64,000 bases of DNA from Neodontobutis hainanensis. Lineage: Eukaryota > Chordata > Actinopteri > Gobiiformes > Odontobutidae. The notes below the pieces were generated by a model. The model saw nothing but the letters and a program-made list of their open reading frames with translations. It had not been told where the DNA came from and did not search any database. The stretch spans positions 1-64,000 of the forward strand of contig JALDNG010002595.1 of assembly GCA_024349245.1 (NCBI GenBank), read 5' to 3'. Position 1 is the first letter of the stretch; each line of letters opens with the position of its first letter. Positions 10,750 through 21,547 of this stretch are shown here, piece by piece. The position numbers were made by a program, and so were the translations under genes.

Positions 10750-12299
10750 TAAATCTGAGTAAAACCCCTTGAAGTCTGTTATAATCCGACTAAAAGCATT
10801 TAAAACGTCCTGAAGTCCAAGTTACACCAATTAGGCCTTATTTAAATCCAACTAAATTGACTTAAGACTTGTTTGAACCATTATTTTAAGGGATAACATT
10901 TAGGTCTTGGTTAGTCCTACCTCAGTTATTTTAGCCATTTAAATGAAGTGCTGTAATATTCATACTGGATTTAAAAAACTGTTTATCTTTAATAATACTC
11001 ACTGTAAATGACCTTGAATATCCCACAAGAGCAGTGTACTGTGGTGAAAAATCCCTGCTCTAGGATATTGTAACTGAATATGTAATGTTTGTCAATGAAG
11101 ACAATGACTCCATTAAAAACTCCATTCACTGATTACAAAGTCTTGAAACCCCTTCTCTTCTTTATTTCCAGGTGGCTACGGCCTTGAAATTTTTGAAAAC
11201 CCTGGGCATCATTCACGCAGACCTGAAGCCCGAGAACATTATGATGGTGGATCATGCCTCGAGCCTCAGAGTCAAAGTGATTGACTTCGGCGCGGCTCAT
11301 CTGTCATCGATTGTGACGCGAGGGGACATCATCCAGACCCCCCTCTACAGGTATGACCAGGCTCACCTAAATGAGTTAAAAACCTCTTAGAGTGAAGTCA
11401 TGATGTAATGGGTTTGTTTGTGGTCTCATAGGGCTCCTGAAGTGTTCGTCGGCGACAAATACAGTGAGGCCATCGACGCCTGGTCTCTCGGCTGCATTGC
11501 CCTGGAAATGCTGATGGGACAGATTTTATTTCCAGGCATAGATGACGATGATATAGTGAGGATTAGTTTTTATAAACACTTAAACATAACTCATACTAAT
11601 TAATTTAACAGAGTATGACTTTTACAAAATATATCCAGTGTATATGTCATAGAACTTTGTCTATTTATTTTGACTAAAGTAAAATTTTGTCTATAGATGA
11701 GACACATCGTCAAAACGGTGGGTACCCCTCCAGATCCGGTGCTGCGCCGAGGGAAGTACACAGAGAGGTACTTCCACCACAAAAAAAATCGAGGAAAGCA
11801 CGTGTGGAGACTGAAGGTACTGCACTATTCATTTACTTTACATTTAAATCTGTTCAACTGTTTGTGTATTTTACTGAGGCACTCTTTTCTTCTCTTCAGT
11901 CGCAGTGCAACAGGCTCAGTTTCAACGAGAGGGTGATGAACAGCCTCAAGGACTTGCACAACGTATGTTTTGGTCTTATTCAATATTTTAAACAAAGCAC
12001 CTATGAGACTTTTATTCTAACGGTTCATTTATCTTCAGATGGATCGCAAATACGTGGAGGCCTTGTCCATCGACAGGAAGTGGACTGGGAGTACTTTGTG
12101 GACCTGGTCACAAGGCTGCTCTGCCTGGATCCTGAGAAGAGGATCACTCCTGAAGAAATCCTGGAGCATCCCTTCATTACGATGCGCCACCTTGTTGACG
12201 TGTTCGACAGCTAACAGTGAGTTTCTGCTTGAGCCATCACATACTTCAGAACCAAGAAACATGGCTGTGTAAACATAAAGTCACATGATAAGAGTCTGT

Positions 12300-12545
12300 A
12301 ACAGAGGTGTTCAAACCTTTGCAAAGAGGGCCACATTTGCTGAGAGGGTATTCTTATTTTAGTTGGATTTAAACATGTTTTAGTTGGATTTAAACTTGTT
12401 TTAGTCAGATTACAACAGAAATTGTATTTTAAACCTGTGTGACTGAGCTACTGAGCCATAAACAATACATTTTATGTATTAAGCTGAGGGCCACGTAAAT
12501 TTTCCCTTGACTGGCCCCTGGACCTGACTTTGGACATATGGTTGT
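12300..12545. repeat. Decayed repeat in kinase intron 8
   Basis: Contains 'gtgttcaaacctttgcaaagagggccacattt' and later 'gagggccacgtaaat', a pattern seen in dispersed vertebrate repeats. It interrupts the intron between exons 8 and 9. Short 'ttttagttggattta' repeats lie inside. Confidence 0.35.
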
Positions 12546-13525
12546 GATGTCTTTGATGAACTGACCTGACAGATCATTAATGTGTCCTCAGTGTGAGCCA
12601 GAGCGTGGCGATGATGGGGTGTGTCTCCAGTCGTCCGTGGGAGCAGCAGGCTGACGACGAACAGCCCTCCACCTCCAGAAGCACCAGGCCGTCCTCAAAA
12701 CGCACTGCAGACAGGTTTGTACTGACAATAAAAATAAAAAATGTCCAGCTTTATGTAAAAATAGTGATTGACAAAGAAGAATTGAGGTCGTTTAAAGCAA
12801 TAGAATATTTAATACAGTTAAATACAACTCTCGTTTCTGACAATATTTATTTCTAGGTCCAGTGAAAAGGCGACCGGAGCCAAGAGAAAGAGGAAGAGTG
12901 CATTTGTAAAGTACTCCTGCAGCAGCACCCGGTCCCCTCCGTCAGGCTCCAGGAAACGGAGCCGAGAGGACGAGGAGGACACAGACGGACTAAGGCCAGA
13001 GTCCCCTCTGAACCCAGCGCTGATCCTGGTCCGAGAAGACCAAGTCCCGTCCTGCAACAGGCAGGAGTCAGGGTCAGGCTCCAGGAAACGGAGCCGAGAG
13101 GAGGAAGAAGAGGAAGAGGTGGACAAAGGGGAGAGGTTTGTGTTCAATATTTAATAACATAAGTCTTTATCTAAAAAAAACAGAGACTAAACCAAGGACT
13201 TAACCAGGACTAAACCAGGTCTAAAGTAGGACTTTATGGCAGCCACTTTAACAATAACTCATTTTGTTTATTTTTTGACCAATGTCTCTAGGCCTGGGAT
13301 GGTGAAGAAGAAGAGGGGTAGGTCCACCTTAAGACCAGACTAGGATGGGACCAGGACCAGCCCCAGATAAGTCCTAAATCTGGGGCAGTGTGGGGTTCTT
13401 GAGGGTGGACACTATGTTCCCTTCCACTAGACCACACTCAGTATGGTTCTTCACTGCAGCTGCACTGGGTGGGGTCTAAAGGGACACGGTATCCATCCCC
13501 AAAAAGAGACCGGGTCCAGACAAAA

Positions 13526-15812
13526 GACAGAGAAGACCCCTGCAGAGTGACAGAGAAGAACCCCACACAGTGACAGAGAAGAACCCCACACAGTGACAGA
13601 GAAGAACCCTGCAGTAACAGAGAAGAACCCTACACAGTGATAGAGAAGAACCCTGCAGTGACAGAGAAGAACCCTGCAGTACCAGAGAAGAACCCTACAC
13701 AGTGACAGAAAAGAACCCTGCAGTGACAGAGAAGAACCCTGCAGTAACAGAGAAGAACCCTACACAGTGACAGAGAAGAACCCTACACAGTGACAGAGAA
13801 GAACCCTGCAGTAACAAAGAAGAACCCCACACAGTGACAGAGAAGAACCCTGCAGTGACAGAGAAGAACCCTGCAGTAACAGAGAAGAACCCTACACAGT
13901 GACAGAGAAGAACCCTACACAGTGACAGAGAAGAACCCTGCAGTGACAGAGAAGAACCCTACACAGTGACAGAGAAGAACCCTGCAGTAACAGAGAAGAA
14001 CCCTGCAGTAACAGAGAAGAACCCTGCAGTAACAGAGAAGAACCCTGCAGAGTGACAGAGAAGAACCCTACACAGTGACAGAGAAGAACCCTGCACAGTG
14101 ACAGAGAAGAACCCTGCACAGTGACAGAGCAGAACCCTGCAGTAACAGAGAAGAACCCTGCACAGTGACAGAGAAGAACCCTGCAGTAACAGAGCAGAAC
14201 CCTGCAGTAACAGAGAAGAACCCTACACAGTGACAGAGAAGAACCCTGCAGTAACAGAGAAGAACCCTGCAGTAACAGAGAAGAACCCTGCAGTAACAAA
14301 GAAGAAACCTACACAGTGACAGAGCAGAACCCTACACAGTGACAGAGAAGAACCCTACACAGTGACAAAGAACCCTGCAGTAACAGAGAAGAAACCTACA
14401 CAGTGACAGAGCAGAACCCTACACAGTGACAGAGAAGAACCCTACACAGTGACAGAGAAGAACCCTGCAGTAACAGAGAAGAACCCTGCAGTAACAGAGA
14501 AGAACCCTGCAGTAACAGAGAAGAACCCTACACAGTGACAGAGAAGAACCCTGCAGTGACAGAGCAGAACCCTGCAGTAACAGAGAAGAACCCTGCAATA
14601 ACAGAGAAGAACCCTACACAGTGACAGAGAAGAACCCTGCACAGTGACAGAGCAGAACCCTGCAGTAACAGAGAAGAACCCTGCAGTAACAGAGAAGAAC
14701 CCTACACAGTGACAGAGAAGAACCCTGCACAGTGACAGAGCAGAACCCTGCACAGTGACAGAGAAGAACCCTACACAGTGACAGAAAATAACCCTGCACA
14801 GTGACAGAGAAGAACCCTACACAGTGACAGAGAAGAACCCTACACAGTGACAGAGCAGAACCCTGCAGTAACAGAGAAGAAACCTACACAGTGACAGAAA
14901 ATAACCCTGCACAGTGACAGAGAAGAACCCTGCAGTGACAGAAAAGAACCCTGCAGTAACAGAGAAGAACCCTGCAGTAACAGAAAAGAACCCTGCACAG
15001 TGACAGAGAAGAACCCTGCAGTAACAGAGAAGAAACCTACACAGTGACAGAAAAGAACCCTGCAGTGACAGAGAAGAACCCTGCAGTGACAGAGAAGAAC
15101 CCTGCAGTAACAGAGAAGAAACCTACACAGTGACAGAAAATCACACTGCACAGTGACAGAGAAGAACCCTGCAGTGACAGAGAAGAACCCTGCAGTAACA
15201 GAGAAGAACCCTACACAGTGACAGAGAAGAACCCTGCAGTGACAGAGAAGAACCCTGCAGTAACAGAGAAGAACCCTACACGGTGACAGAGAAGAACCCT
15301 ACACGGTGACAGAGAAGAACCCTACACAGTGATAGAGAAGAACCCTGCATAGTGACAGAGAAGAACCCTACACGGTGACAGAGAAGAACCCTACACAGTG
15401 ACAGAGAAGAACCCTGCAGTGACAGAGAAGAACCCTACACTGTGACAGAGAAGAACCCTACACAGTGATAGAGAAGAACCCTGCATAGTGACAGAGAAGA
15501 ACCCTACACGGTGACAGAGAAGAACCCTACACAGTGATAGAGAAGAACCCTGCATAGTGACAGAGAAGAACCCTACACGGTGACAGAGAAGAACCCTACA
15601 CAGTGATAGAGAAGAACCCTGCATAGTGACAGAGAAGAACCCTGCGGTGACAGAGAAGAACCCTACACAGTGATGAGAAGAACCCTGCATAGTGACAGAG
15701 AAGAACCCTGCGGTGACAGAGAAGAACCCTACACAGTGATAGAGAAGAACCCTGCATAGTGACAGAGAAGAACCCTACACGGTGACAGAGAAGAACCCTA
15801 CACAGTGACAGA
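13526..15812 (+). repeat. 21-24 bp minisatellite, probably kinase 3' UTR
   Basis: About 2.3 kb of imperfect tandem units of two interleaved kinds: 'cagtRacagagaagaaccctg' (21 bp) and a longer form with 'cacagtgacagagaagaaccctac' (23-24 bp). It begins about 180 bp after the kinase stop codon and ends about 100 bp before two AATAAA signals, so the whole array would lie in the 3' UTR if the gene is transcribed. Stop-free minus-strand frames across it are a by-product of the unit length. Confidence 0.92.
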
Positions 15813-15912
15813 GACACAGCTGCTGACATCGAGATATCATCGTGCGGTGGAACGACAAACTCAGTCCAACATCGAGTTCTGCAGAAGAAACAGACTGGAG
15901 TTAAACTTAAAA

Positions 15913-15933
15913 AATAAACCTGAAAAAAATAAA
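15913..15933 (+). terminator. Tandem polyadenylation signals for the kinase gene
   Basis: AATAAA occurs at 15913-15918 and again at 15928-15933, just after the unique sequence that follows the minisatellite. They are the first good signals downstream of the stop codon at 13343. Confidence 0.45.
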
Positions 15934-16689
15934 CCTGAACTTACTTGAATATGTTTTGCTGCTCATAATGCAATATTTTTTGAGTTGTGTAATTTATATT
16001 TTTTACTAACTTTTTCAGTTGCACCAATTAATTTTAACATTTTTTTTATCTTGAAAATGCAAGTTTGGATGTGTAGCACATAATTTATTTAAAAATTTTA
16101 ATTATTTTGTTTTATCTCTTGTACAGCTCTAATATAAGACTTTTTCAAATGTGTCTTATTTTATTTTAAAACAATAAATGAGAATGTCTTATTTCTGTAA
16201 TAATGGAATTCAGTTTTGACTTAAATATGTTCCTCTAACAAAAAAAAATACCCAATGTGTAGCGCCCTTCGAGTGGACCAGTATAAGGTCCGACACTAGA
16301 CGTTGGAGTACATACTAGGTTTGTGAACAACAGAACAATGGATAATGTTGTGTTGGTCAAGGTTTACACCGTCAGTGCAGCTCACATTCACCATCACAGA
16401 ACTGAAGATCACTTAAAAAAAACTATCTGCACAAATGTAAAAGTAAATTATTCTGTTCCAACTTTACCATTGTAGTATTTTAGTTTTGTCAGCTTAGAGT
16501 TATGATGAATTGCCATATTAAAAGATTTTTAGCAATACACACATAATGAAACAACAAAACGGATTTTTAATAAAAGAGAAGCGTTTGGGGGAGAGTTGAG
16601 TCTGAGACAGGGATGACAACAGAAAATGTAGTAATGCATGCTTTAATGTGGAACATTTCAAAGTGTTTTCATTATAAATGTTTAATTAT
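15934..16689. other. AT-rich intergenic stretch, nothing recognised
   Basis: No coding frame, inverted ends or RNA gene recognised. A moderately GC-rich patch at 16255-16320 is unassigned. Confidence 0.4.
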
Positions 16690-17045
16690 GTTTAGTTGTT
16701 TTAAAAACAATGACCTGAAGCATACTAAAGCAACCAAAGAGTTTTTAAGGGAAAGAAGTGGAAGGTTATGCAATGGCCAAGTCAATCACCTGACCTGAAT
16801 CCGACTGAGCATGTATTTCACTTGCTGAAGACAAGACTGAAGGAAAACGCCCCAGGAACAAGCAGGAACTGAAGTTGCAGTAGAGGCCTGGCAGAGCATC
16901 ACCAGGGATGAAAACCAGCGTCTGGTGATGTCTATGCGTTCCAGACTTCAGGCTGTTATTGTCTGCAGAACAATTATTAAAAAGTTAAAGTTTGATTTAT
17001 GATTGTTAATCTGTCCCATTACTTTTGGTCCTTAAAAAAGTGTGA
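16690..17045 (+). pseudogene. Tc1/mariner transposase 3' relic
   Basis: One frame gives 'NDLKHTKATKEF' (about 16709 onward). After a shift, another gives 'QWPSQSPDLNPTEHVF' (from about 16774). These correspond to the second and third acidic catalytic blocks of Tc1-type DDE transposases (DNDPKHT and WPxxSPDLNPIE). The frame then stops at 16869. The tail includes 'cattacttttggtccttaaaaaagtg', which looks like a Tc1 3' end. The 5' half is missing. Confidence 0.7.
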
Positions 17046-17085
17046 GGCACATATACAAACTGTTATAATTCCTACACCGTTCACC

Positions 17086-18556
17086 ATAGGTGTAGGAACA
17101 TAGAGCAGTGGGAACATAGAGCAGTAGGAACATAGAGCAGTGGGAACATAGGGTGTAGGAACATAGAGCAGTGGGAACATAGGGTGTAGGAACATAGGTG
17201 TAGGAACATAGAACAGTGGGAACATAGGGTGTAGGAACATAGAGCAGTGGGAACGTAGGGTGTAGGAACATAGAGCAGTAGGAACATAGGGTGTAGGAAC
17301 ATAGAACAGTGGGAACATAGGGTGTAGGAACATAGAGCAGTAGGAACATAGGTGTAGGAACATAGAGCAGTGGGAACATAGAGCAGTAGGAACATAGGGT
17401 GTAGGAACATAGAGCAGTGGGAAGAGGGTGTAGGAACATAGAGCAGTAGGAACATAGGGTGTAGGAACATAGGGTGTAGGAACATAGAACAGTGGGAACA
17501 TAGGGTGTAGGAACATAGAACAGTGGGAACATAGGGTGTAGGAACATAGAGCAGTGGGAACGTAGTGTGTAGGAACATAGAGCAGTAGGAACATAGGGTG
17601 TAGGAACATAGAACAGTGGGAACATAGGGTGTAGGAACATAGGGTGTAGGAACATAGAGCAGTGGGAACGTAGGCTGTAGGAACATAGAGCAGTAGGAAC
17701 ATAGGGTGTAGGAACATAGAGCAGTAGGAACATAGGGTGTAGGAACATAGAGCAGTGGGAACATAGAGCAGTAGGAACGTAGGGTGTAGGAACATAGAGC
17801 AGTGGGAACATAGGGTGTAGGAACATAGAGCAGTGGGAACATAGGGTGTAGGAACATAGAGCAGTAGGAACATAGGGTGTAGGAACATAGAGCAGTGGGA
17901 ACATAGGGTGTAGGAACATAGAGCAGTGGGAACGTAGGGTGTAGGAACATAGAGCAGTAGGAACATAGGGTGTAGGAACATAGGGTGTAGAAACATAGAG
18001 CAGTGGGAACGTAGGGTGTAGGAACATAGGGTGTAGGAACATAGGGTGTAGGAACATAGAGCAGTGGGAACATAGAGCAGTAGGAACGTAGGGTGTAGGA
18101 ACATAGAGCAGTAGGAACATAGGGTGTAGGAACATAGAGCAGTAGGAACATAGGGTGTAGGAACATAGAGCAGTGGGAACATAGGGTGTAGGAACATAGA
18201 GCAGTAGGAACATAGGGTGTAGGAACATAGAGCAGTAGGAACATAGGGTGTAGGAACATAGAGCAGTGGGAACGTAGGGTGTAGGAACATAGAGCAGTAG
18301 GAACATAGGGTGTAGGAACATAGAGCAGTAGGAACGTAGGGTGTAGGAACATAGAGCAGTGGGAACATAGGGTGTAGGAACATAGAGCAGTAGGAACATA
18401 GGGTGTAGGAACATCGAACAGTGGGAACATAGGGTGTAGGAACATAGAGCAGTAGGAACATAGGGTGTAGGAACATAGAGCAGTGGGAACGTAGGGTGTA
18501 GGAACATAGAGCAGTAGTAACATAGGGTGTAGGAACATAGAGCAGTGGGAACATAG
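17086..18556. repeat. 15-bp minisatellite
   Basis: About 1.47 kb of two alternating 15-mers, 'ggaacatagagcagt' and 'ggaacatagggtgta', with minor variants (acgtag, gaacag, missing bases). Because 15 is a multiple of three, all three minus-strand frames stay open for over 500 codons. These frames are repeat artefacts, not genes. Confidence 0.95.
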
Positions 18557-18603
18557 GACTGCTGGAACATACTGTATGCTTTTAATGCAAAATAGAGTAT
18601 ATA

Positions 18604-18643
18604 GAATGAATGAATGAATGAATGAATGAATGAATGAATGAAT
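18604..18643. repeat. (GAAT)n microsatellite
   Basis: About ten tandem 'gaat' units directly after the 15-bp minisatellite. Confidence 0.9.
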
Positions 18644-19494
18644 ATCCTGCAATGTGAATGTAATATTCACTTGATGTAAAATACAAAGATGTTTATAATA
18701 AGACACTAGCAGCTGGAACAGTTTATAAGATTTTAGGCATTATTTTACATGTGTTTAAATTAATATAAGGATATTAACAATAAGTACAAATTTGTAATGA
18801 AAATTAAGTCCTGTGACATGAAAGATAACATTTTTAAAAAGGAAGTAACAAAAACAAAAACAAATTAAAAGTGAAATTAGCTCTAAACTGAATATAAAAA
18901 TAAGTATTACTTTCTTTATACTCTTTTGTTTTTCTGTCCATTTTGCATGTCCTGCAGTGACAGCTGTATTTAAAAAGATTATAATTCTATTTGTCAGTAT
19001 TATATTGTAGTGTGAATATGAATATATATATTAATTTATGTAAACTATCAATTAATATTTTGATATCAAAATATTGTCGTTAGGGGCACCACTTTAGTTT
19101 GACAGGTCTAAAGAAACTTTTTCTCATTTTAAGATGAGAAAAATAACAAATGCTGTCAGAATAGTACAACTTCAGTTTGACTAAGCGGCCCAAACATCTC
19201 ACAAAGCTGAAGTGCACTGCTGTCCCAAACACAAGCTGTCTGTCATCAGTGTCTGCTCTTCCAGAGTTTCAGTTTTTTTTAACCATCATTAGTTTGGTTT
19301 GAGGCGTACAAGCGAACACACAACCTCATGTTTTAAGAATCTTCATTAATATGAGTTTGAGCAGATTAGAGCTGTATTAAAATAATGTCATATTAGACAT
19401 CCTGTTCCTCGTTTACTTTTTTTGGGAATATTGTAAAAAAAAAAAAAAAAAACATCATTTACTGTTTACTATAGGGGGTGCACGTGGCAGAGTG
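18644..19494. other. AT-rich intergenic stretch before duplication copy 1
   Basis: No gene recognised. A poly-A run lies at about 19435-19452. Confidence 0.4.
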
Positions 19495-19654
19495 ACAGGT
19501 GAGTGCACACCTTTTTACACTTCTGTACACACCCACACACCTATGCCCACGTGACCCCCCGCCTCCCTGCACCTGGGCAGCAGACACACAAACACCAGAC
19601 GCTGTGCCCCTATTCACCCACCTATAGGTATAGTTGTATAGTGTATATAGCTGG

Positions 19655-19995
19655 GTTTGAACAGGTTTTAGTTAGTTTTGAACAGGTTTTAGTTGGCTTT
19701 GAACAGGTTTTATTTAGTTTGAACAGGTTTTAGATGGATTTAAAAGGTTTCAGTTGGTTTTGAACAGGTTTTGTTAATTTTGAAGAGGTTTTAGTTGGCT
19801 TTAAACAGGTTTTACTTAATTTTAAACAGGTTTTAGATGGATTTAAAAGGTTTCATTTGGCTTTGAACAGGTTTTAGTTAGTTTTAAACAAGTTTTAAAT
19901 GGATGTAAACATGTTTCAGTTGGCTTTGAACAGGTTTTAGTTAGTTTTGAACAGGTTTTAGTTGTCTTTGAGAAGGTTTTAGTTGTCAAACCCTT
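19655..19995. repeat. 21-bp minisatellite (copy 1)
   Basis: Degenerate tandem units close to 'tttgaacaggttttagttagt', with variants containing 'ttggct' and 'atggat'. The counterpart in copy 2 is at 44015-44325. Confidence 0.85.
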
Positions 19996-20016
19996 TTGAC
20001 TACTGTTAGTGGCGGA

Positions 20017-20119
20017 ATGCTGCCCTCTTGTGGTGAATTCCTAAAGTACTTGGTACGTGAGTAGATCCCGTGGATGTTTCTTGACATAGCCGAGGCTCTT
20101 TCTTTAAATGCTATACAAG
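20017..20119 (-). mobile_element. 3' tail of the R4-like LINE (copy 1)
   Basis: Matches the terminal part of the element at 6001-6100 ('ctcttgtggtgaattcctaaagtacttggtacgtgagtag' through 'aaatgctatacaag') with very few differences. It ends abruptly at the promoter region of gene X, so it is a strongly 5'-truncated insertion on the minus strand. Confidence 0.7.
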
Positions 20120-20160
20120 AAATATGACATTCTAACGCTCGTGTTTACCCACGTGCGTCG

Positions 20161-20200
20161 GTGCCATGGCAACAGAATGTCCAAAGAGGGCTTTAAAAGG
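20161..20200 (+). promoter_or_regulatory. X1 promoter: RFX X-box-like site and TATA-like box
   Basis: GTGCCATGGCAAC (20161-20173) fits the X-box bound by RFX factors. 'ctttaaaagg' at 20191-20200 is a TATA-like element about 90 bp upstream of the start codon. Both are conserved in copy 2 (44487-44526). Confidence 0.45.
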
Positions 20201-21050
20201 CGCTGCGCACAGAATCATTCACCTTTCACTTGAACGCTCGAGCTGCGTGACATTCAAACGGACTTCGCAAAGAAACACTGAAAATAATGCTGCCCCCCGT
20301 TGATCATCCGGTCATTGACTACGTGGACTTCCTCGTAGCAGGTAAGATAAACTAATTCTGACATTAGAATCATGATTCTAAAATGTTTTTTCCTTATAAG
20401 GTTTAGGTTTTTTATAATAATAAGCTTAGCTAGCTTAGCTGTCAAAAGCATTTGGACTCCGTTTTCAAGGTGAAGACGTTTCGTCTCTAATTCCAAAAAA
20501 TTGGTGTCTGTAGTGAAAATATAATGGGATCTTAAACGGTTAAATTGAACAAAACCATAGATTTGATACAACGTTACTTTCACTCGAGGATTTCTCCGTC
20601 AGTTCTGGTCAGTATTTAGTGAAAATGGTTTGAATTAATCAGGAGGCATGCCGAGGTTTTAACAGAGAATATACTGGAAATCTATGGACTTTGAGTTTGT
20701 GGGCATCAATTTCATGAATATTTTAGTGTAATTTAAGACAAAAAAATGGCGCCCGCGCTAACATTCTTGATTGGAATGCATTTAAAATTTAACATTTATC
20801 TCCATGAAGACAATAAGTGTCATGTCCAAAGACATGCATGTGTAGGTTATTTGGCAACTCTAAAGTGTCCCTAGTGAAAGAGGACCCCCTCGAAAACGAG
20901 ATGATTCATCTCAAGAGATTATTCCTCATGAAAAAATGTGAATAAATATAAATGTTTAGATGAGATGTCAGGTGATAACAGACTAAAGACCTCTTCCACT
21001 CTTTAAGTAATAACAGTATGAGCTGAAAATCCTGTGCTGCAAAGCAGACT

Positions 21051-21131
21051 TCAATCAATCATTTTAGCAAAAATAAATAGGCCAACATTTATTTATTTTT
21101 TTTTTTTATTTTTGCTAAAATGATTGATTGA
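21051..21131. repeat. Short inverted duplication beside the SINE
   Basis: 21051-21074 recurs exactly inverted at 21108-21131, separated by a direct copy of the SINE target site (21075-21087) and a T-rich stretch. Copy 2 has only the left arm, so the inverted arm arose in copy 1. Confidence 0.85.
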
Positions 21132-21149
21132 AAAATAAATAGGCCAACA

Positions 21150-21547
21150 GGGGTGCACATGGCAGAGTGGTTAGCACTCCTGCCTTACAGCAAGAAGGTT
21201 GTGAGTTCAAAACCCGGCCGACTCAAATATTCTCGGCCGACTCGGTCTTTCTGTGAGGAGTCTGCATGTCCTCCACGTGTTACTGTGGGTTCTCTCCGGG
21301 TACTCCGGCTTCCTCCCACCGTCCAAAGACATGCATGTACAGGTTAATTGGCAACTCTAAAGTGTCCCTAGTGAATGAATGTGAGAGTGAATGGTTGTCT
21401 GTCAATGTTTGTCTCTATATGTCAGCCCTGCGATGAACTGGCCACTATCCAGGGTGTACCCCGCCTCAGGTCCAAAGCTACTGGGATAGGCTCCAGTCAC
21501 CCGTGACCCCTAACGGGACAAAGCGGTAGAAAATGAATGAATGAATG
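21150..21547 (+). mobile_element. tRNA-headed SINE with L2-type tail in X1 intron
   Basis: It begins with a tRNA-like head ('tggcagagtggttagcactcctgcc' and a B-box-like 'gtgagttcaaaacccgg'). It ends with an L2-type tail ('cagccctgcgatgaactggc ... gggataggctccag') and (TGAA)n. The 13-bp target duplication aaataggccaaca flanks it exactly (21137-21149 and 21548-21560). Copy 2 lacks it (empty site near 45405), so it inserted after the duplication or was polymorphic. Confidence 0.85.

Larger units (their letters stand above)
9623..13343 (+). pseudogene. HIPK/DYRK-like protein kinase, broken near the kinase C-lobe
   Basis: Exons: 9623-9675 (5' UTR), 9719-9927 (ATG 9739), 10042-10224, 11172-11350, 11432-11555, 11697-11816, 11900-11962, 12039-12216, 12592-12714, 12857-13135 and 13292-13343. 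Visible kinase features: glycine loop GEGSFGEV (residues 27-34), lysine in VALK (49), catalytic HADLKPEN (139-146), DFG (162-164), YRAPE, and a C-lobe block DLVTRLLCLDPEKRITP. HAD in place of HRD and HPFITM are typical of HIPKs. In exon 8 the frame entering from exon 7 differs by one base from the frame encoding the C-lobe, so there is a one-base indel between 12039 and about 12080. In the C-lobe frame a TAA (12212) then interrupts a reading that otherwise runs on across the splice. The remaining exons stay open for about 150 codons, ending in two SGSRKRSRE-plus-acid blocks (likely nuclear signals). It could be a recent pseudogene, a truncated kinase, or an assembly error. Confidence 0.75.

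Noticed and set aside
13526..15812. CRISPR-like regular repeats
   Set aside because: Units are contiguous with no unique spacers, and the genome is eukaryotic.
13892..15829. Minus-strand frames rich in SSLLLQG/CRVLLCHC repeats
   Set aside because: They are antisense readings of the 21-24 bp minisatellite and shift frame with each unit-length change.
17019..18706. Three overlapping minus-strand frames of more than 500 codons
   Set aside because: They translate a 15-bp minisatellite; openness follows from the unit length and all three frames are equally open.
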